From contig JAAZIU010000028.1 in NCBI GenBank assembly GCA_012800735.1, forward strand, positions 191,245 to 255,244: a stretch of DNA of 64,000 bases. The letters run 5' to 3'. The position numbers and the translations under genes are program-made. The DNA comes from Clostridiales bacterium. GTDB taxonomy: Bacteria; Bacillota; Clostridia; Oscillospirales; CAG-272. The notes below the pieces were generated by a model. It saw only the letters and a program-made list of their open reading frames with translations. It was not told where the DNA came from and searched no databases. Below are positions 16,119-24,244 of this stretch, in pieces. Each line of letters begins with the position of its first letter. Position 1 is the stretch's first letter.

Positions 16119-17831
16119 ATGAACAAAGAACCTGATATTAACAATAATAAAAAGCCCGCCCTGACAGCCGCCGAGCGCTACCGCAGGTCGATGAGCGCCG
16201 ATCCGCGCCAAAACAAAAACAGCGGCAAAGCTTCGGCTTCAGCCCCTTCCAAGGGCTCTTCGGCAGGGGCGCCTCACCGCGTGACATCGACCGGTCCGGC
16301 AGTTCCGATAGGCGGAAGCGGCGGCAAATCTTCAAAAAAGGGAAAGTCGTATCGTTATTATACGACCACAAGGCTTGAGAGGATAAACGCCGAAAAAAAG
16401 AATGATAACAGGCGGATTCCGTCTCCGACAAGCGGTGAATCCGGCGTAAATAAACGGCTGCCCGGACAGTATGGCGGCACCCCTCCCATGCATCTGACCG
16501 GGGAGCGGCAGGGAACGCCGCCGCGGCAGCAAATACGCGAGCGCTCTTCCGGCTCGATACCGCGTCAGCAGAATCGCGCAGATTCGGCGCGGCGCGGGTA
16601 CACCTCCCCGGATATGCCCCGCAGTTATACTCAGTCGGGCGCGCGTACCGGCGGCGACGGCCCTCTCGGTTTTACCGGAAATATGAGCCACAGCCGGATT
16701 ACGACATCCGGCGCCGATCCCCGCCGTGATTACAGCCATCTGGCGGACACCGACGTCCGTTCGTCGGTGATGACTTCGGCGATGAAGGCTGTAATCTATA
16801 TCGTCTTTCTTTTGGTTACGGTATCTTTTCTTTCATATTATATGATAATATGGGGCAACGATATCTTCGCTTTCGTAAAATCGGACGAGGAGATCGAAGT
16901 GACGATACCTGAATACGCGACGATAAAAGAGATATCGGAGATACTGGAGGAAAGCTCGGTTATCAAATACCCGTCGGTCTTCCGGATGTACGCAAAGATT
17001 CGCAACAAGGACGAATACGAGTTTGAACCGGGCGAATATACCGTTACCCCGTCGATGAGCTATGACAAGCTGATCAATGTCTTCCGCAACGCAGTGCCGA
17101 TAAAGCGAGCCGAGATAACCTTGACCTTCTCCGAGGGAATGACGGTGGACGATATAATCAATGTGTTCGTCGACAACGGCATCGGCACGAAAGAAGGCTT
17201 TGTAAAAGAGATACGAGACGGCGACTTTTCTGATTTCTGGTTCATAAAGAACCTCCAGACGGATCCGAACCGCAAATACCGCCTTGAGGGATATCTCTAT
17301 CCCGACACCTATAACTTCTATCAGGACAGCTCGGAATACGTGGCTCTGAGAAAGATGCTTTCCAACTTCAATATAAAGTTTGACGAGAGATACACCGAAT
17401 CCTGCGAGGCGCTGGGAATGTCGGTCGACGATGTAATAATTCTCGCCTCGATGATTCAGTCGGAGGCAAAGTTTATCGACGAGTATACGACGATAAGTTC
17501 GGTTTTCCATAACCGGCTCAGGTATCCCGATTACGAAACAGTCGGCTATATGCAGTCGGACGCGACCATACAGTATACCTTCGAAGAGCATAAGACGCGG
17601 ATAACCCACGAAGATACCCTTATCGACGATCCCTATAACACTTATAAATACAAGGGGCTTCCGCCGGGACCTATCTGCAATCCCTCTCTGAACGCGATAA
17701 ACGCCGCGCTTTACCCCGCCGAGACCAACTATTTCTACTTCATATCCGAGCGCAACGGCTACAGCCTTTTCGCGACGACGGCGGCGGAGCATCAGCGAAA
17801 TATAGAAGCGGTAAGAGAACAATACAGATAA
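16119..17831 (+). CDS. mltG: Endolytic murein transglycosylase, MltG family
   Basis: 570 residues from the ATG at 16119. The frame extends back to 16065, but that part lies beside the repeat element; neither start has a good ribosome-binding site. Residues 1-220 are disordered, rich in Ser, Gly, Arg and Pro. A membrane segment lies at about 227-250 (AVIYIVFLLVTVSFLSYYMI). A LysM-like subdomain and the YceG catalytic domain follow, with the active-site Glu in ASMIQSEA, the VFHNRL motif, and GLPPGPICNPSL near the end. MltG cuts nascent glycan strands at the membrane to set their length. The cytosolic tail is unusually long, though long tails also occur in streptococci and other Clostridia. GDPD follows by 40 nt. 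Confidence 0.92.
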   Translation: MNKEPDINNNKKPALTAAERYRRSMSADPRQNKNSGKASASAPSKGSSAGAPHRVTSTGPAVPIGGSGGKSSKKGKSYRYYTTTRLERINAEKKNDNRRIPSPTSGESGVNKRLPGQYGGTPPMHLTGERQGTPPRQQIRERSSGSIPRQQNRADSARRGYTSPDMPRSYTQSGARTGGDGPLGFTGNMSHSRITTSGADPRRDYSHLADTDVRSSVMTSAMKAVIYIVFLLVTVSFLSYYMIIWGNDIFAFVKSDEEIEVTIPEYATIKEISEILEESSVIKYPSVFRMYAKIRNKDEYEFEPGEYTVTPSMSYDKLINVFRNAVPIKRAEITLTFSEGMTVDDIINVFVDNGIGTKEGFVKEIRDGDFSDFWFIKNLQTDPNRKYRLEGYLYPDTYNFYQDSSEYVALRKMLSNFNIKFDERYTESCEALGMSVDDVIILASMIQSEAKFIDEYTTISSVFHNRLRYPDYETVGYMQSDATIQYTFEEHKTRITHEDTLIDDPYNTYKYKGLPPGPICNPSLNAINAALYPAETNYFYFISERNGYSLFATTAAEHQRNIEAVREQYR

Positions 17832-17871
17832 TTTACTGATTCATAAATAAAATATCGGGAGGAATAAAAAA

Positions 17872-18609
17872 ATGTCTGTTCAGGTTTGGGCCCATCGCGG
17901 CGCGTCCGCATACAGCCCGGAAAACACAATCGAAGCCTTTCTCATGGCGTGCCAAATGGGGGCTGACGGGATTGAGATAGATGTCTATCTCACGGCCGAC
18001 GGCCGCATCGCCGTCACTCATGACGGAGACCTTCTGCGCTGCTCCGGCAAAGCCGGAAAAGTCGCAGCGATGACGCTTTCCGAGATTAAAGAATACAATG
18101 TCGGAGTAAACCACGCCGACCGCTACCCCGGCAAGCGCTTCGCAGTACCGTCGCTCGAAGAGGTTTACGAAGCCGTCCGTCCGTACGGCATAACGGTAAA
18201 CGTCGAGTTTAAGGCAAGCGGCGCGGAAATTCTCGACAAAGCCGTCAAGTGCGCCGACGACCTTTCGATGAGCGATAATGTCGTTTACTCTTCATTCAAC
18301 CACTTCAACCTTGTAGGAATCCTTGACCGCCGCCCGAACGCCCGCGTCGCGCCGCTTTACGGCTCCGAGCTGGTAAAAGCCGCGCAGTACGCAAAGTCAT
18401 TCGGCGCTTACGCGCTGCATCCGCATTACGGCGCGCTGTATAACGAGCCGGATTATGTCAACGTTGCGCATGAACTCGGCGTCCGCGTCCATCCGTGGAC
18501 GGTCGACGGCGAAGAAGATATGAAGCGGCTTTTTGCCCTCGGAATTGACGCCATAATCACAAACAAGCCGGATGTCGCCCTCCGTCTGCTCGGCAGAGAG
18601 AAGAAGTAA
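17872..18609 (+). CDS. Glycerophosphodiester phosphodiesterase family protein
   Basis: 245 residues, a compact cytosolic GDPD with no signal peptide. Catalytic landmarks: AHRGASAYSPENT at residues 6-18 (His-Arg and the Glu of PENT), GIEIDVYLTADG (metal-binding Glu/Asp) and VTHD. Near the C-terminus VHPWTVDGEEDM and INKP-like TNKPD are typical. It hydrolyses glycerophosphodiesters to glycerol-3-phosphate and an alcohol, in lipid turnover and phosphate scavenging. The start has GGGAGG upstream. It lies 40 nt after mltG and is followed by a weak hairpin at 18634. Confidence 0.93.
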   Translation: MSVQVWAHRGASAYSPENTIEAFLMACQMGADGIEIDVYLTADGRIAVTHDGDLLRCSGKAGKVAAMTLSEIKEYNVGVNHADRYPGKRFAVPSLEEVYEAVRPYGITVNVEFKASGAEILDKAVKCADDLSMSDNVVYSSFNHFNLVGILDRRPNARVAPLYGSELVKAAQYAKSFGAYALHPHYGALYNEPDYVNVAHELGVRVHPWTVDGEEDMKRLFALGIDAIITNKPDVALRLLGREKK

Positions 18610-18633
18610 AACCTGTCATTTATATAAAATCGC

Positions 18634-18654
18634 GGGGAGATGAAAATTCTCCCC
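18634..18654 (+). terminator. Weak intrinsic terminator after the GDPD gene
   Basis: GGGGAGA / TCTCCCC stem with a 7-nt A-rich loop, then TTATTAAGTTTGTTT, which is an imperfect U-tract. Partial read-through into the U32 gene is likely. Confidence 0.5.
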
Positions 18655-18692
18655 TTATTAAGTTTGTTTAGTAAAGTCTGAAAGTGAGAAAA

Positions 18693-19988
18693 ATGCGTAT
18701 CCCCGAGCTATTGTCCCCGGCGGGGGACAGAGAAAAATTCGACGCCGCGCTGAGATACGGAGCCGACGCCGTCTATCTTGCCGGGAAACGGTTCGGAATG
18801 AGAGCCGCCTCCGGCAATTTCACCGCGGATGAGCTTCGCGCCGCTGTGTCCGACGCCCGCGCCCTCGGAAAAAAGGTATATCTTACCCTGAATATCCTGC
18901 CGCGGGACGAGCAATACGAAGAAATCGCCGAATTTCTTTCCGAAATCGCCGATATCCCCTTCGACGCCTTTATCGTCGCCTCTCCGGGGGTAATCCGCCT
19001 TATAAAGAAAAAACGTCCCGACGCCGCCATACATGTTTCTACCCAGGCGTCGGTAGTTTCGTCATATGACTGCGAGGCATATAAATCGCTCGGCGCGAGT
19101 CGGGTGGTATTGGCGCGGGAGCTGTCTCTTGAACAGATAAAACGGCTGCGCGAGGATACGGATATCGAGCTTGAGGTCTTTGTGCACGGCTCGATGTGCG
19201 TCAGCTACTCCGGGCTTTGCCTGCTTTCCGAGCATCTTTGCGGCAGAGACGCAAATCAGGGCGCCTGCGCGCAGTCCTGCCGGTGGGAATGGGCATTGAC
19301 TCCGGCGCCCCGCGCCGGAGTCTCGAGTTCCGCCTTGGCGGAACTCGGTGTAGCAAATATCTCCGAAGGCGAGCCGTTGTTTGAAATTGAAGAGAGAAAG
19401 CATAAGGGAGAAAGATACCCCATCGCGGAAGACGAATACGGCACTTTCATAATGAGCTGCCGTGATCTTTGCATGATTGAGCATATCGCCGACCTTGCGG
19501 CTGCGGGAATTGACAGCCTTAAGATAGAGGGCAGGGTAAAGTCGGCGTATTATACCGCCGTCACCACCAACGCCTATCGCATCGCCCTTGATGATTTTGC
19601 GGCCGGTCGTCCCTTTGATCCGGCGCTGCTCGACGAGGTGAAAAGCGTTTCGCACCGGGATTTGGGAACCGGACATTTTTACGGCAGAGCCGAGGTATGC
19701 GAACATGAAGGCTACCTCCGCGACTGCATATATCTTGCCGTCGCCGCGTCAAACGCAGACGCCTTTGAGCCGGCGAAATTCTTCCAGCGCAATAAAGCCG
19801 TCCGAGGCATGAAAGCGCGGCTCGTCACTCCCGGCAAAACCGGTCAGCCGTTCGTATTCGGCGATATCTTTGACGAAAACGGCGAACCGATAAATTCGAC
19901 ACCGCACGCCGAAATGGTATATTATACAACGCTTCCGTATCCGGTCAGGCGCGGCGATATTCTCCGCGGAGAAGCGGCGGGAGAATAA
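18693..19988 (+). CDS. U32-family peptidase / Fe-S-type RNA-modification protein
   Basis: 431 residues from the ATG at 18693; a GTG 9 nt upstream is possible. It starts MRIPELLSPAGDREKFDAAL (about the family start) and carries the U32 signature EVFVHGSMCVSYSGLC near residue 166, with further cysteines in LCGRDANQGACAQSCRW. These four cysteines are thought to bind an iron-sulfur cluster. U32 proteins include TrhP and RlhA, which drive tRNA or rRNA hydroxylation, and UbiU/V; older annotation as collagenase is probably misleading. It is the last gene of the plus-strand series and ends before a bidirectional terminator at 20071. Confidence 0.9.
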   Translation: MRIPELLSPAGDREKFDAALRYGADAVYLAGKRFGMRAASGNFTADELRAAVSDARALGKKVYLTLNILPRDEQYEEIAEFLSEIADIPFDAFIVASPGVIRLIKKKRPDAAIHVSTQASVVSSYDCEAYKSLGASRVVLARELSLEQIKRLREDTDIELEVFVHGSMCVSYSGLCLLSEHLCGRDANQGACAQSCRWEWALTPAPRAGVSSSALAELGVANISEGEPLFEIEERKHKGERYPIAEDEYGTFIMSCRDLCMIEHIADLAAAGIDSLKIEGRVKSAYYTAVTTNAYRIALDDFAAGRPFDPALLDEVKSVSHRDLGTGHFYGRAEVCEHEGYLRDCIYLAVAASNADAFEPAKFFQRNKAVRGMKARLVTPGKTGQPFVFGDIFDENGEPINSTPHAEMVYYTTLPYPVRRGDILRGEAAGE

Positions 19989-20070
19989 ACTTCGGTATAT
20001 TTAAGTAGCCGTATTTCGCTTAATTTTTCCGATTTTAGCGACCGAAAATCGTATAATCGTATAGAAGATA

Positions 20071-20106
20071 AAAAATCACGCAAAGCAAACGCCTTGCGTG
20101 ATTTTT
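20071..20106. terminator. Bidirectional terminator between the U32 gene and the first surface-protein gene
   Basis: AAAAATCACGCAA (20071-20083) pairs with TTGCGTGATTTTT (20094-20106). The flanking A and T runs allow termination from both strands, fitting the convergent genes. Confidence 0.85.
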
Positions 20107-20145
20107 GGATTAGGTTTTAAACCTGACGAAAAATCGTTTTAACGA

Positions 20146-20877
20146 TTATTTTTTCTTGCTTACAACTATTGCGCATCCGAACGCCGCAACAGCGGTGACT
20201 ACGATAAGCGCGGTCATGTCGGAGGTCTGCGGCGCGGGAGCCGGTTCGGCGGCAGCTTCGGCGACCGGAGCCGGTTCGGGAGCGGGCGCTTCCTCGACAA
20301 CTACTATCTCAGGTTCGGCAACAGCGGCGGCAGCGGCTTCGGCGGCGGCTTTCGAATAACCGTAAAGCTCAACTTCACCGACGTCGCCGTGATTGATCTC
20401 GTTATAATAACGATAGTAGCGGAAAGAGGGTTCCGATATCAGGAACTTATCGGCGGAAATCTCATACCATTGCCATTCCTCTGCCTCTTCTTCGCTTACC
20501 CAGATGACTTCCCAGTTTTCTCCGTCGTTGGAGCCGTCAATTTCAGCGCCGTCAAAGCGGGGCAGCTGACCGTCGCGCGGATGGATGGCGATGTAGGTAA
20601 GAACATACTCTTCGCCTGCGTCGATTCCGCAATAGTCTTCCGCCTGGGTGATCGGGTCATAGAAGGATACGGGGTCGCCGTCAAACGCGGCGGCTCTGCC
20701 GGCGTCGGCGTTATCGCCCCAGCCCATTTCGTTTCCGATAAGCTCGCCCTTAATGATGGCGGAGCCCTCCGGCGGAGTTATGCCGGAGCTCGGATAATCG
20801 GCGCCTACGCCTTCCGCCAGTGAAGCGACGGTTAGGACAAGCGCAAGCGTAATTGCGAATACGATTAGTTTTTTCAT
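20146..20877 (-). CDS. Secreted, C-terminally anchored F5/8C-like protein (paralogue 1 of 3)
   Basis: 243 residues from the ATG at 20877 (AGGAG upstream). Signal peptide of about 23 residues (MKKLIVFAITLALVLTVASLAEG). A single discoidin/F5/8-type C-like domain covers about 30-170, recognisable by DAGRAAAFDGD, GIDAGEEYVLTYIAIHPRDG and DGSNDGENW. An Ala/Glu/Pro-rich stalk follows, then PQTSD, a 20-residue hydrophobic segment and KKK, which looks like a sortase-type or plain membrane anchor. Such domains usually bind carbohydrate or wall polymer. It is 60-70% alike by eye to the next gene, including the promoter. No enzyme domain is present. Confidence 0.82.
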   Translation of the reverse strand: MKKLIVFAITLALVLTVASLAEGVGADYPSSGITPPEGSAIIKGELIGNEMGWGDNADAGRAAAFDGDPVSFYDPITQAEDYCGIDAGEEYVLTYIAIHPRDGQLPRFDGAEIDGSNDGENWEVIWVSEEEAEEWQWYEISADKFLISEPSFRYYRYYNEINHGDVGEVELYGYSKAAAEAAAAAVAEPEIVVVEEAPAPEPAPVAEAAAEPAPAPQTSDMTALIVVTAVAAFGCAIVVSKKK

Positions 20878-20930
20878 GGTACACATCTCCTGAATATAAT
20901 AACGCACCGTTTTTCGGAGCTTACGGAAAT

Positions 20931-20959
20931 ATTATATCACATAAAAACCGATATGTCAA
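20931..20959 (-). promoter_or_regulatory. Consensus sigma-A promoter for surface paralogue 1
   Basis: Minus strand TTGACA (20959-20954), 17-nt spacer, TATAAT (20936-20931). The spacer and the region down to the start codon are duplicated upstream of paralogue 2. Confidence 0.85.
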
Positions 20960-21019
20960 TAACAATATTCGCAAAAAGGAAATTGTTTTAAGAAAACCGA
21001 AAAGAAATCGCAATAAAAA

Positions 21020-21047
21020 TTCACGAAAAGCCGCAACTTTCCGTGAA
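21020..21047 (-). terminator. Intrinsic terminator after surface paralogue 2
   Basis: TTCACGAAAAG / CTTTCCGTGAA, pairing fully on the minus-strand RNA with one G-U, followed by TTTTTATTG. The same hairpin, base for base in its core, follows paralogue 3 at 22059. Confidence 0.8.
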
Positions 21048-21175
21048 CTTTTTTCGAATTGTCAAATTAACCGCAAATCCGTATTGATATTATCGGAACT
21101 CGCTGTTAATTATGTGAAAAAATCGGATGACTTTAACTTTGGTTAAGTCAAGGTATCTGACTTGTCAGGAGCTGC

Positions 21176-21913
21176 TTATTTTCTCTTCTTCGATACGACA
21201 ACGGCGGAGCCGAGCGCCGTTACGGCGGCGGCGACCGCAAGCGCGATCATATCGGAAGTCTGTGGCGCGGGAGCCGGAGCAGGCGCAGCTTCGGCAACGG
21301 GAGCCGGTTCGGGAGCGGCTTCGACGGGAGCTTCTTCTACTGCTGCAACTTCAGGCTCGGCAGCGGCAGCTGCGGCGCCGGATTTGGAATAACCGTAAAG
21401 CTCGACTTCGCCGACGTCGCCGTGCTGCAGCTCATTGAAGTAACGATAATAGCGGTAGCAGGGTTCTTTAATTTTGAACTGATCGGCGGGAATCTTCTGC
21501 CATTCCCATTCGGCAGCCTCGCCATCTTCGTTCATCCAGATGAGGTCCCAGTTTTCGCCGTCGTTGGAGCCGTTGATCTCGGCGCCGTCGTAGCGAGAGT
21601 TCCAATTTTCACGGGGATGAATGACGATGTAGGTGAGGACATACTCTTCGCCCGCGTCTATGCCGGCGTATCCGTCGCCGACGCCAAGCGGGTCAAAGAA
21701 GGTGAAAATATCGCCGTCAAATGCGGCGGCTCTGCCGGCGTCGGCATTATCGCCCCAGCCGGTTTCGTTTCCGATAAGTTCGCCCTTAATAATGGCGGAA
21801 CCTTCCGGCGGGGTAAAGCCGGAGCTCGGATAAGCATCGCCGACGCCTTCCGCCACCGAAACGACGGTGAGGATAAGCGCCAGTGTAATTGCGAATACGA
21901 TTAGTTTTTTCAT
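21176..21913 (-). CDS. Secreted, C-terminally anchored F5/8C-like protein (paralogue 2 of 3)
   Basis: 245 residues. Signal peptide MKKLIVFAITLALILTVVSVAEG, then one F5/8C-like domain (EGSAIIKGELIGNETGWGDNADAGRAAAFDGD, broken here as a long conserved block at residues 40-70; GSNDGENWDLIW near 130; GDVGEVELYGYS near 175). An Ala/Glu/Pro-rich stalk, PQTSD, a hydrophobic helix and KKRK complete it. It differs from paralogue 1 mostly in loops such as FFDPLGVGDGYAG. It has its own promoter and terminator, so it is an independent transcription unit formed by tandem duplication of gene plus flanks. Likely role: surface carbohydrate or polymer binding. Confidence 0.82.
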   Translation of the reverse strand: MKKLIVFAITLALILTVVSVAEGVGDAYPSSGFTPPEGSAIIKGELIGNETGWGDNADAGRAAAFDGDIFTFFDPLGVGDGYAGIDAGEEYVLTYIVIHPRENWNSRYDGAEINGSNDGENWDLIWMNEDGEAAEWEWQKIPADQFKIKEPCYRYYRYFNELQHGDVGEVELYGYSKSGAAAAAAEPEVAAVEEAPVEAAPEPAPVAEAAPAPAPAPQTSDMIALAVAAAVTALGSAVVVSKKRK

Positions 21914-21968
21914 GATGACAAATCTCCCTGAATATATAATGACGCGCCGTTATTCGGAGCTTACAGAT

Positions 21969-21997
21969 ATTATATCATACGAAAAACGGTATGTCAA
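21969..21997 (-). promoter_or_regulatory. Consensus sigma-A promoter for surface paralogue 2
   Basis: Minus strand TTGACA (21997-21992), 17-nt spacer, TATAAT (21974-21969). Closely similar to the promoter of paralogue 1. Confidence 0.85.
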
Positions 21998-22058
21998 TAT
22001 TAAAGTTTGTAAAAAAGATATTATTTTAAGAAAATCGAAAAAGAACCGCAATAAAAAA

Positions 22059-22084
22059 TCACGGAAAGCCGTAACTTTCCGTGA
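22059..22084 (-). terminator. Intrinsic terminator after surface paralogue 3
   Basis: Perfect TCACGGAAAG / CTTTCCGTGA stem with a 6-nt loop, followed on the minus strand by TTTTTTATTG. A second conserved inverted repeat (GACTTTA ... TAAAGTC, about 22164-22184) lies between it and the stop codon. Confidence 0.85.
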
Positions 22085-22188
22085 ATACTTGACAAATTGT
22101 CAAAATAACCGCAAATCCGTATTGATATTGTCGGAACTCACCGTTAATTATATGAAGATTTTTGCGACTTTAACTTGACTAAAGTCAA

Positions 22189-23343
22189 TTATCTTCTTTT
22201 CTTTGTTATAATAACGGCGGAGCCGAGCGCCATTACGGCGGCGGCGACCGCAAGCGCGGTCATGTCGGATGTCTGCGGGGAAGACGCGGGAGCCTGCGCT
22301 GCGGGAGCCGCCGCGGGCGCTGCTTCGGTAGGAGCCGCTGCAGGAGCTTCCTCTTCGATTATTATTTCTTCTTCAACGGGAAGCCAGTCAACGGTACCGT
22401 CTACCGGGATTCCGTAAAGCTCAACCTCACCGACGTCGCCGTGGGTAAACTCGTTGAAGTAGCGGAAGTAGCGGAATGTCGGTTCTTTTATCTTAAACTG
22501 ATCGGCGGAAATTTCCTGCCAGGTCCATTCCTCGGCTTCTCCTTCGCTTATCCAGATAAGCTCCCAGTTCTCGCCGTCGTTGGAGCCGTTGATTTCGGCG
22601 CCGTCGAAGCGGGGAAGCTGACCGTCGCGGGGATGGATTACTATGTAAGTAAGGATATACTGCTCGCCTGCGTCAACTCCGGCGTATCCGTCGCCGGTGC
22701 CGAGCGGGTCGAAATAGGTGTTGATGTCGCCGTCAAACGCAGCGGCTCTGCCGGCGTCGGCGTTGCCGCCCCAGCCCTCTTCAAGACCGATAAGCTCTCC
22801 TTTGATTATATAGGAGCCGTCAGGCGGAGTCACGCCGGAGCTGGGATAACCGGAAGCTGCTGCTTCGGTTGCGTCGACGGTTCTTCTGATAATAATTTCT
22901 TTTATCGAGAATCCGTTTGCGCCTGAGGGTTTATAAAGTTCAAAGTTGAGGCAGCGCATGGTGGTTATGCTGTCGAGGGTGATCTCGTCGGTGCCGCCCT
23001 CGGATTTGTATACGTCGGAAGCGGCGACGGCTTCGGCGCTGGAGGTCGTGCCGATTCCGTAGCTGACGGCGTAATCATCGCCCCAGATGATCTGGATATA
23101 TCCTACCGGCATCGGTTTGCCGAGATCAACGGTTATGTTGGCGGTGTCAACCTTTCCGGAAGCCCAGAAGGTATCGCTCTTGCCGTCGATGGCGTTTGTC
23201 GCGGGGTTTGCGTCGGTTGCGGCGGATACTTCAAGTATCGTCGCTTTTTTGCAGTAGTTCTGCAGCTCGGCGGCCGAAACCGCTGCCGATAACGCGAAAA
23301 TCAGCATTGCGGCGACCGCGAAAATCGAAATAAGTTTTCTCAT
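22189..23343 (-). CDS. Secreted, C-terminally anchored protein with two F5/8C-like domains (paralogue 3 of 3)
   Basis: 384 residues. Signal peptide MRKLISIFAVAAMLIFALSAAVSA, then an extra N-terminal F5/8C domain at about 25-155 (ATDANPATNAIDGKSDTFWA, ITVDLGKPMPVGYIQIIWG). The domain shared with paralogues 1 and 2 follows at about 165-315 (GSNDGENWELIW, GDVGEVELYG), then a Glu/Ala/Pro stalk, PQTSD, a hydrophobic helix and KKRR. It is probably the ancestral or most complete member, the two shorter genes having lost the first domain. A GGGAGG ribosome-binding site and a good promoter (23397-23425) precede it. It is divergent from the two-component system. Confidence 0.83.
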   Translation of the reverse strand: MRKLISIFAVAAMLIFALSAAVSAAELQNYCKKATILEVSAATDANPATNAIDGKSDTFWASGKVDTANITVDLGKPMPVGYIQIIWGDDYAVSYGIGTTSSAEAVAASDVYKSEGGTDEITLDSITTMRCLNFELYKPSGANGFSIKEIIIRRTVDATEAAASGYPSSGVTPPDGSYIIKGELIGLEEGWGGNADAGRAAAFDGDINTYFDPLGTGDGYAGVDAGEQYILTYIVIHPRDGQLPRFDGAEINGSNDGENWELIWISEGEAEEWTWQEISADQFKIKEPTFRYFRYFNEFTHGDVGEVELYGIPVDGTVDWLPVEEEIIIEEEAPAAAPTEAAPAAAPAAQAPASSPQTSDMTALAVAAAVMALGSAVIITKKRR

Positions 23344-23396
23344 AAATAATATACCTCCCGAAGTATTTGTTTTTTGGTTGTGTTTGCTACATAAAT

Positions 23397-23425
23397 ATTA
23401 TAACACGACAATTAATGTAAGTCAA
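23397..23425 (-). promoter_or_regulatory. Sigma-A promoter for surface paralogue 3
   Basis: Minus strand TTGACT (23425-23420), 17-nt spacer, TATAAT (23402-23397). Confidence 0.75.
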
Positions 23426-23475
23426 TGATATTTTTTAAAAAACAAATAATCTTTTCGGCTTCCTTCTTAAGGAAA

Positions 23476-23522
23476 TCTTAATCGCCGTCGATATTTACTC
23501 TTAATCGCCGATATGGTATAAT
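23476..23522 (+). promoter_or_regulatory. Two-component system promoter with two direct repeats
   Basis: TCTTAATCGCCG occurs at 23476-23487 and again at 23499-23510, a 23-bp (two helical turn) spacing typical of OmpR/PhoB-type binding sites. The second copy lies in the spacer of a promoter with TTTACT (23494-23499) and TATAAT (23517-23522). This suggests autoregulation by the response regulator encoded directly downstream. Confidence 0.6.
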
Positions 23523-23545
23523 ATTATACGGAAAGGATGAACGCC

Positions 23546-24244
23546 ATGCCAAACATACTTATTTGTGACGACGACCGCGACATATTGTCGGCGTTGAAAA
23601 TTTACCTTACAAACCCCGATTATGTCATTTTCGAGGCGGAAAACGGACTCGAGGCGGTGGATATAGCAAGCCGCGAGGAGCTGCACCTGATTTTAATGGA
23701 TATAATGATGCCGCGGATGGACGGCATCGCCGCGATGGCAAAGATACGCGAGTTTTCAAACGTACCCGTCATACTGCTCACCGCAAAAAGTGAAGACTCG
23801 GACAAGATTCTCGGCCTCGACTGCGGCGCGGACGACTATATCACCAAGCCCTTCAACCCGACCGAAGTCTGCGCGAGGGTAAGATCCGCCCTGCGGCGGT
23901 ATATAAGGCTCGGTTCAGGTGAACCGGGCGGTGAAACCCTTATAATCGGCGGACTTGAGCTTGACGACTCGGCAAAAACCGTCAGCGTTGACGGAGAAGA
24001 AGCCGCGCTTACGCCGAAGGAATACGAAATACTCCGGCTGCTGATGCGCAATCCGGGGAAGGTTTTCAGCCCTAAAGAGATTTATTCCCTCGTCTGGCGG
24101 GAAAAGCCGCTGGGGTCGGAGAGCACCGTCGCCGTTCATATCCGGCATATAAGAGAAAAGATCGAGATCGACCCCTCGGACCCGCGCTATATCAAGGTGA
24201 TTTTCGGTCAGGGCTATAAAATGGAGAAGGTGAAACAGAGATGA
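23546..24244 (+). CDS. OmpR/PhoB-family response regulator
   Basis: 232 residues from the ATG at 23546, which has AAAGGA 8 nt upstream; an ATG at 23537 is too close to it. Receiver domain residues 1-120 with acidic pocket D8-D10, phosphoacceptor D52 (LILMDIMMP), the T/K switch in LLTAKSE and YITKPF. The C-terminal winged helix (about 135-230) has ALTPKEYEILRLLMRNPGKVF and VAVHIRHIREKIE. It is closest in character to VanR-like regulators of Firmicutes. It overlaps the kinase gene by 4 nt (ATGA) and has a tandem repeat in its promoter that it probably binds. The divergent surface-protein genes are plausible targets. Confidence 0.92.
   Translation: MPNILICDDDRDILSALKIYLTNPDYVIFEAENGLEAVDIASREELHLILMDIMMPRMDGIAAMAKIREFSNVPVILLTAKSEDSDKILGLDCGADDYITKPFNPTEVCARVRSALRRYIRLGSGEPGGETLIIGGLELDDSAKTVSVDGEEAALTPKEYEILRLLMRNPGKVFSPKEIYSLVWREKPLGSESTVAVHIRHIREKIEIDPSDPRYIKVIFGQGYKMEKVKQR

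Noticed and set aside
20853..21146. Plus-strand frame in the intergenic region between paralogues 1 and 2, with a similar frame at 21867-22178
   Set aside because: The two frames look alike only because the whole intergenic segment is duplicated; both cover promoters and terminators of the surface genes.
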